NCBI GenBank assembly: GCA_016930675.1 | Contig: JAFGGG010000045.1 | Location: forward strand, 1-64,000 | Direction: 5' to 3' | Length of the DNA: 64,000 nucleotides | From: Spirochaetales bacterium | Lineage (GTDB): Bacteria; Spirochaetota; Spirochaetia; SZUA-6; RPPD01 | Part shown: piece after piece, positions 59,966 to 64,000 of the stretch | How positions within the stretch are numbered: position 1 is the stretch's first letter | Layout: each line of letters starts with the position of its first letter | Program-made: the position numbers and the translations under genes | The notes under the pieces: generated by a model | What the model saw: only the letters and a program-made list of their open reading frames with translations | Database searches by the model: none | What the model was told of the DNA's origin: nothing

Positions 59966-60574
59966 CTATTTATCCTTTTTCAGTGATTTCAAACGCTTGG
60001 CAGCCACTCCCGCATAATATCTGATCGAAGAATCGGAATAGCCGGCATACTCGGCCGCGCGTGAAAACCACAACTCCGCCTTTTCCTTATTTCCCAATTG
60101 GTCGTAAAGTTCGCCGGCATTGTAGGCAAGATATACCCGATACCAATCTCTGTTTTCCTTCTGAGTATCGGCAAGCGGATATAAAGCGGCGAAAATCTCG
60201 GCCGCGCGTTCAAACTCCTCCCCTACGCGGTGGCAGTGTCCGAGGTAGACCGGAAATATATTAAGCCGCTGACATGCCAGAGCCCAGGTTTTAAGCGCCT
60301 GTTTCCAGGTTTTCTTGGTGCCTGTATCCATGCCGTAGTTTTGTCCCACGAAATTACGTACATCATTTTCATTCTTTAAACTCTCCGGAACCGCAACCTG
60401 TACGGAATCCCACCATACCGGAAGCTTATATGTGTAACCGGCAATGGTCATGCTTTTTTTCATATCAGCTGTGGGCACAAGACCGGCAGACGGTTGGGAC
60501 TTGCATGCTGTAAAAAAAATACTTACCATTAAAAAACTTAAAACATAGATTAGTTCCACATTTTTTTTAAACAT
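59966..60574 (-). CDS. TPR-like lipoprotein
   Basis: The 202-residue protein has a lipobox FFTAC (Cys24). The mature part has TPR-like helix pairs (AALYPLADTQKENRDWYRVYLAYNAGELYDQLGNKEKAELWFSRAAEYAG, in part). A GGGAGGT site precedes the ATG. It probably acts as an adaptor at the periplasmic face. It is convergent with the propeller gene, 26 bases apart. Confidence 0.7.
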   Translation of the reverse strand: MFKKNVELIYVLSFLMVSIFFTACKSQPSAGLVPTADMKKSMTIAGYTYKLPVWWDSVQVAVPESLKNENDVRNFVGQNYGMDTGTKKTWKQALKTWALACQRLNIFPVYLGHCHRVGEEFERAAEIFAALYPLADTQKENRDWYRVYLAYNAGELYDQLGNKEKAELWFSRAAEYAGYSDSSIRYYAGVAAKRLKSLKKDK

Positions 60575-60626
60575 GTTTTAATACCTCCCGAAATTTTTTT
60601 TATGTGAATGATGCACATAGTTTACC

Positions 60627-61241
60627 CTATAATCCCACCAATGTCCTGAAGGCGAACCCGAGAAACACGAGTAAAGCCGCTCTTTCCCAGTTTTCACCGA
60701 GAATCAGTATTCCCGCCGCACCTATAAGGATGAGGATTGTACCGATTAGTTGGACCACGTATTTATCGCTTACTAAAGCCGTTCTGGATTCTTGTAATCT
60801 GATCGCGGTATCAAGCTCACGCTTTTTGGAAATCAGGCTGTACGCTTCTTTGCTTTTATTAAAGGCGTTGAGCTTCTGTTCATAGTCCAGCCGGCGTAAC
60901 AATTGATCATACTCTTTTTGCGCGGCCGCATAGTCTTCCTGCTCCTGCTTTTTCCGCGCTTCATACTCCTTCAGCGCCGTCTCGTACTGCTCATTCTCAA
61001 AAGCGTCCGCAGTGTCAGGGGGTTGTACCGGTTCAGGAATCAAACCGGAAAAATCCACCGGCTTAGGAGGTACTGTTGCTTTATACTTTTCTTCAAGTTC
61101 CATATCCAGCAGGGCTCTTTCGGCTTTTAATGAGCTGAGTGCGAACTCATTATGATTAAGCATGAATACGGCTAAAGCGAAGATAAAAACTCCGAGAATA
61201 AAGATGCTTCTAGCTCCGATAATCAGTATTTTGTCACGCAT
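60627..61241 (-). CDS. Membrane protein with a coiled coil between two helices
   Basis: The 204-residue protein has membrane helices at about 7-28 and 166-186, plus a hydrophobic C-terminus. The region between is largely charged heptads (EYEARKKQEQEDYAAAQKEYDQLLRRLDYEQKL, in part), predicting an extended coiled coil. No family is recognised. GGAGGTAG lies before the ATG at 61241, so the longer reading to 61256 is not used. Confidence 0.6.
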   Translation of the reverse strand: MRDKILIIGARSIFILGVFIFALAVFMLNHNEFALSSLKAERALLDMELEEKYKATVPPKPVDFSGLIPEPVQPPDTADAFENEQYETALKEYEARKKQEQEDYAAAQKEYDQLLRRLDYEQKLNAFNKSKEAYSLISKKRELDTAIRLQESRTALVSDKYVVQLIGTILILIGAAGILILGENWERAALLVFLGFAFRTLVGL

Positions 61242-61326
61242 ACTACCTCCGTACATCGATTAAAGTTATCTACACGCTAATGGTAATCCATATAATATTT
61301 TCCTGCAAGAATAATATATGATTGTT

Positions 61327-61363
61327 GAGCTTCTTGCAAAAATATTATTTTTACAAGAAGCTC
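61327..61363. repeat. Long perfect-armed hairpin
   Basis: GAGCTTCTTG and CAAGAAGCTC pair perfectly; after one mismatch the pairing continues through AT pairs to a three-base loop, seventeen positions in all. No T run follows on either strand. Confidence 0.75.
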
Positions 61364-61449
61364 CTAAAATGGAAATTGCAAACTTATTCTGGTATAAAGA
61401 ATATATATTTTACTAATGTAATATATTTTGACTTATGCAATTTCCTCTG

Positions 61450-62649
61450 TTAGTTATTTTTAACGGTCTTCATGAATACCAGCACGATTTCCATGCCGAG
61501 TGCCGCTGCCATGCTTAGACCCAAAATGAGAGGTAAGAAGTAATGTTCGGGCGGTTTCAGAAGCTGACCCAGTATCCAGGGGAAGACCATGCCGCCCAGG
61601 ACCATCCCGATTTGTAAAAATCCGGCTACCTTGCCCGTTAGTCCCGATTTTTTTTCGATCAACGTGATGGTAAGAGGAAAAACCGGTGCCAGAAAAAAAC
61701 CGATGCCTGCGGTTATGGCAAAAATAAGCCAGGGAACGGCCGGAGAAACCAACATGATAAAAAAGCAGACAAGTCCGCCTGTGAGAGAGAGAATCAGGAT
61801 TTTCCTATTATCAAAGCAGGCGGCAAGCGGAATTATTAATAAACGGGTTACCGTATATACTCCGTAAAAAAGGGAGGTAAGATAGGCCGCGGTCTGCTCA
61901 TCGGCCACTTCCCGCGCCAGTGCATAATTATAAATCCAGACACCGAACCCCAGTTCCACACCCACAAAAAAGAAAAAGAAAAGCATGGAGAAGAAAATAA
62001 ATATCCATTTTGTTTCTTTATGGATAGCTGCGAATGATTTTTTACCTTCAGGAGGAGGGGGGAGTGCGGTGACAACCATGGCTATGAGCACGGCGGCCGC
62101 GGCTATAAACCAATATGCGTAGACCGCGCTGCCGGTATAAAGACGGATTTGAGCGATGACCAGAGGAATCAAAAAAGCGCCGATTCCAAAGCAAAAGTGC
62201 AGTCCGCTTAGAAAAGGCGCGGAATTTTTTCCGTGCAGGCGGGTGATTATGATATTGCCGCCGGCGTCACTCAGGCTGTACACAAACCCTATTAAAAAGA
62301 ATAGCGACGCGGTAACAAAGAAGGTTGTAACAAGAGGGATGCCGGCGAATAAAATTATCGAAGCCAAGAGGATAAAAAGCAAAATCGTTTTTGCCGACAG
62401 ACGGTCATAGAGTCTGACTCCGAACAGGGAGCCTGCAAGCGCGCCCAAAGTACGGATAATGAAAATCATGCTGAAAACTTCCACGTCGACGTTGTTCTGC
62501 GCGGACAGATCGTTGATACAGGGCCCCACGGAAGCCAGATTCATACCTAAAAGAAGGTAAATTAAATAGAGAGAACCGGTATGCAGCCAGGGCATAAGCC
62601 TCAACGTACCGGCTGTACTGCCTGTTACACGTGTTCCTGCTTTTTTCAT
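61450..62649 (-). CDS. MFS transporter
   Basis: The 399-residue protein has twelve membrane helices, MFS motif VRLYDRLSAKT in loop 2-3, and a GFVYSLSDAGGNIIITRLHG stretch resembling sugar-type (FucP/GlcP-like) carriers. The substrate is unknown. AGAGG lies before the ATG. The gene stands alone; a hairpin follows its stop by about 90 bases. Confidence 0.85.
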   Translation of the reverse strand: MKKAGTRVTGSTAGTLRLMPWLHTGSLYLIYLLLGMNLASVGPCINDLSAQNNVDVEVFSMIFIIRTLGALAGSLFGVRLYDRLSAKTILLFILLASIILFAGIPLVTTFFVTASLFFLIGFVYSLSDAGGNIIITRLHGKNSAPFLSGLHFCFGIGAFLIPLVIAQIRLYTGSAVYAYWFIAAAAVLIAMVVTALPPPPEGKKSFAAIHKETKWIFIFFSMLFFFFFVGVELGFGVWIYNYALAREVADEQTAAYLTSLFYGVYTVTRLLIIPLAACFDNRKILILSLTGGLVCFFIMLVSPAVPWLIFAITAGIGFFLAPVFPLTITLIEKKSGLTGKVAGFLQIGMVLGGMVFPWILGQLLKPPEHYFLPLILGLSMAAALGMEIVLVFMKTVKNN

Positions 62650-62774
62650 TCGGTACGCCTCTGGTTAAAAATAGATATAATAAACAATAAATGTAAGTTA
62701 TGACTATGTAAAAAATATAAATGTTTATAAACAAAATTAGTAGTAAAATAAATTCATTGCATAAATTCATTTAT

Positions 62775-62803
62775 TTGACAATGTGGACATACTGTGCCAT
62801 AAT
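62775..62803 (+). promoter_or_regulatory. Promoter of the PEGA lipoprotein gene
   Basis: TTGACA (62775-62780), a 17-base spacer and CATAAT (62798-62803). Confidence 0.65.
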
Positions 62804-62829
62804 TATATTTAATAACCGATTTTTATAAG

Positions 62830-64000
62830 ATGAGAAACAAATTAGGATTAGTTTTACTTAGCATTCTTTTTATTCTCAGTAATTGTAGTACATTTCCGAA
62901 GCCGTCCAGTACAAATGAATCCCTGCTTGTTATAATTTGTCATAAATCCGCGCAGCAGACAGAGGCTGATCAAAACACTCAGATTCCCGGTTTGCAGTTC
63001 AGCGGACCGATGACCGCAGCCGTAGAGCTGCAAAGTGCGGAATGGGGAATAAAAACCGTTAAGTTGGAGGCAGGATCTTACCAGGTGCAGTTGGCTGAAA
63101 ATGCTGCGAATCCTATAATTAAACAGTACGAAATTAAACCGCAGGCTGTTATCCTTTTTCCCTATTCTTTTACCATAGCGGATAATGGCAAAGTCTCTTA
63201 TCTGAGGGTAACTGCCGATGAACAGCAGAAAGCGGTCCAGCTGCTTTTAAATCATATAGATTTTGAGCCATGGGTGGGCAATGGGTATATCGGTTTCGGC
63301 AAGGCCCGTCCGAAAATGTACCTTTCCCAAAACAGCCGGAGCATTACCATCAATAGTGATCCCGCGGGGGCCAGTATTTTTATCGACAACATCGATTGGG
63401 GTACTACGCCTAAAAAGATAGAGTTGTCGGCGGGTAAATATCTGCTGCGTCTGGAAAAGGAAGGGTTCAAGCCGCTTAAGAGAATCATTTCGGTCGAGAA
63501 CAATAATCAGGAGTACTATACACTTGAACCTCTCAGCACGGAAACAAAGGTGATTAAAAAAGATACCTACAGTATTATGGTATTTCCCTTTGTAAATATT
63601 CAGGATGAGAATTACAATCCGTACGGCAACATATTCTTAAATACATTTAACACTAACTTCATCAAAGATAAGGAGTTAAGGGTTATCCAGGTCGCGGGAA
63701 TGGGTAATCCCGGAAGAGCCGATTATCCGGATCTCAAGCTGGCTGCTAAAAATGGCGCCGAGCTGGTTGTGGCAGGCAGATATCAGGAAAGTAAGGAAAA
63801 ACTTTTTGTACACGCTTTGCTGTATGATGTGCAGTCGGAACGCGTAAAATACGCTGTAATCTATATCAGTGAAGCGGGCTTTTCCGTATTTGACTCCATC
63901 GATGATATTTCCCTTAATTTCAGCAGGGAGGTCTCGCGGGTACTGCCCAAGCCCGGCAATCCCATTCTTGAGCAGGAAGGGAATGTCTCCGCCGAGCTGT
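62830..64000 (+). CDS. PEGA-domain lipoprotein, 3' end outside window
   Basis: Open to the window edge (at least 390 codons). It has a lipobox ILSNC (Cys19), then a beta-rich domain (residues about 30-150) and a PEGA domain (about 175-235: ITINSDPAGASIFIDN, then WGTTPKKIELSAGKYLLRL). After this an alpha/beta region resembles the CsgG/FlgO-type nucleotide-like fold (IMVFPFVNIQDENYN, LVVAGRYQES), which is found in outer-membrane lipoproteins. PEGA domains are typical of surface proteins. No Shine-Dalgarno is seen before the ATG. Confidence 0.75.
   Translation, partial: MRNKLGLVLLSILFILSNCSTFPKPSSTNESLLVIICHKSAQQTEADQNTQIPGLQFSGPMTAAVELQSAEWGIKTVKLEAGSYQVQLAENAANPIIKQYEIKPQAVILFPYSFTIADNGKVSYLRVTADEQQKAVQLLLNHIDFEPWVGNGYIGFGKARPKMYLSQNSRSITINSDPAGASIFIDNIDWGTTPKKIELSAGKYLLRLEKEGFKPLKRIISVENNNQEYYTLEPLSTETKVIKKDTYSIMVFPFVNIQDENYNPYGNIFLNTFNTNFIKDKELRVIQVAGMGNPGRADYPDLKLAAKNGAELVVAGRYQESKEKLFVHALLYDVQSERVKYAVIYISEAGFSVFDSIDDISLNFSREVSRVLPKPGNPILEQEGNVSAEL

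Noticed and set aside
1-64000. CRISPR array, tRNA or rRNA gene, prophage or complete insertion sequence
   Set aside because: No regularly spaced repeats, no tRNA T-loop-like arm with a matching cloverleaf, and no transposase or integrase frame were seen on reading both strands.

Overview
The window reads as chromosome of a diderm, fermentative-looking bacterium of moderate GC. Several lines point to Spirochaetota, though nothing here proves it. They include a helix-turn-helix/EIIA(Ntr) fusion protein, an abundance of lipoproteins with loose lipoboxes, an OmpA-like protein, a KH/RRM pair of small RNA-binding proteins, a PEGA lipoprotein and a CASTOR/POLLUX-type channel. No rRNA, tRNA, CRISPR array, prophage or intact insertion sequence was seen. 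Genes are short operons on both strands; both window edges cut through genes.

Left part (1-14 kb): the end of a secreted GH5 glycosidase; a secreted subtilase-like protein with lectin-like repeats; a STAS/SEC14-like protein; a PHP phosphatase; an AT-rich alpha/beta hydrolase lipoprotein flanked by short direct repeats; an SH3 protein; an operon of two EIIA(Ntr)-type proteins and a CPA2 antiporter with CBS domains; a TPR protein followed by the wreck of a second glycosidase; and a YgiQ-type radical SAM protein.

Glycosylation block (14-20 kb): a GT2 enzyme, a 1322-residue protein carrying two membrane GT-C transferase modules plus carbohydrate-binding domains, and a dolichyl/polyprenyl-phosphate sugar synthase that could supply its donor. 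This is followed by an ArsR-type regulator with two near-identical palindromic operators, which should control itself and a membrane protein/methyltransferase pair.

Middle (21-34 kb): MFS transporter, OmpA-like protein, beta-helix lipoprotein, a two-repeat secreted protein, alpha/beta hydrolase, a MATE exporter paired with a condensation-domain acyltransferase, an aldo/keto reductase, a DUF3795-like protein and a GT2-PlsC fusion.

Envelope-stress module (34.8-40.8 kb): an OmpR-family regulator and kinase followed by a small lipoprotein and two tandem HtrA proteases. The lipoprotein and the first HtrA share a 39-base upstream box at a fixed distance from their -10 elements, so they probably form one regulon. 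A DUF1003 relative that has lost its membrane segments lies between them.

Right part (40.8-64 kb): a decapitated GGDEF gene, a GH94 phosphorylase, MFS transporters, a REC-GGDEF protein, deoC, RRM and KH RNA-binding proteins, a metallo-beta-lactamase-fold protein, a CASTOR-like channel next to an ankyrin-esterase fusion, an SDR gene broken by one stop codon, a J-domain protein, a CAP-domain lipoprotein, a beta-propeller protein, and the start of a PEGA lipoprotein. A dispersed, hairpin-rich repeat family occurs at about 19.1 and 54.8 kb, with a degenerate copy at 21.7 kb. The number of decaying genes (glycosidase, DUF1003, GGDEF, SDR) suggests a genome undergoing some reduction.
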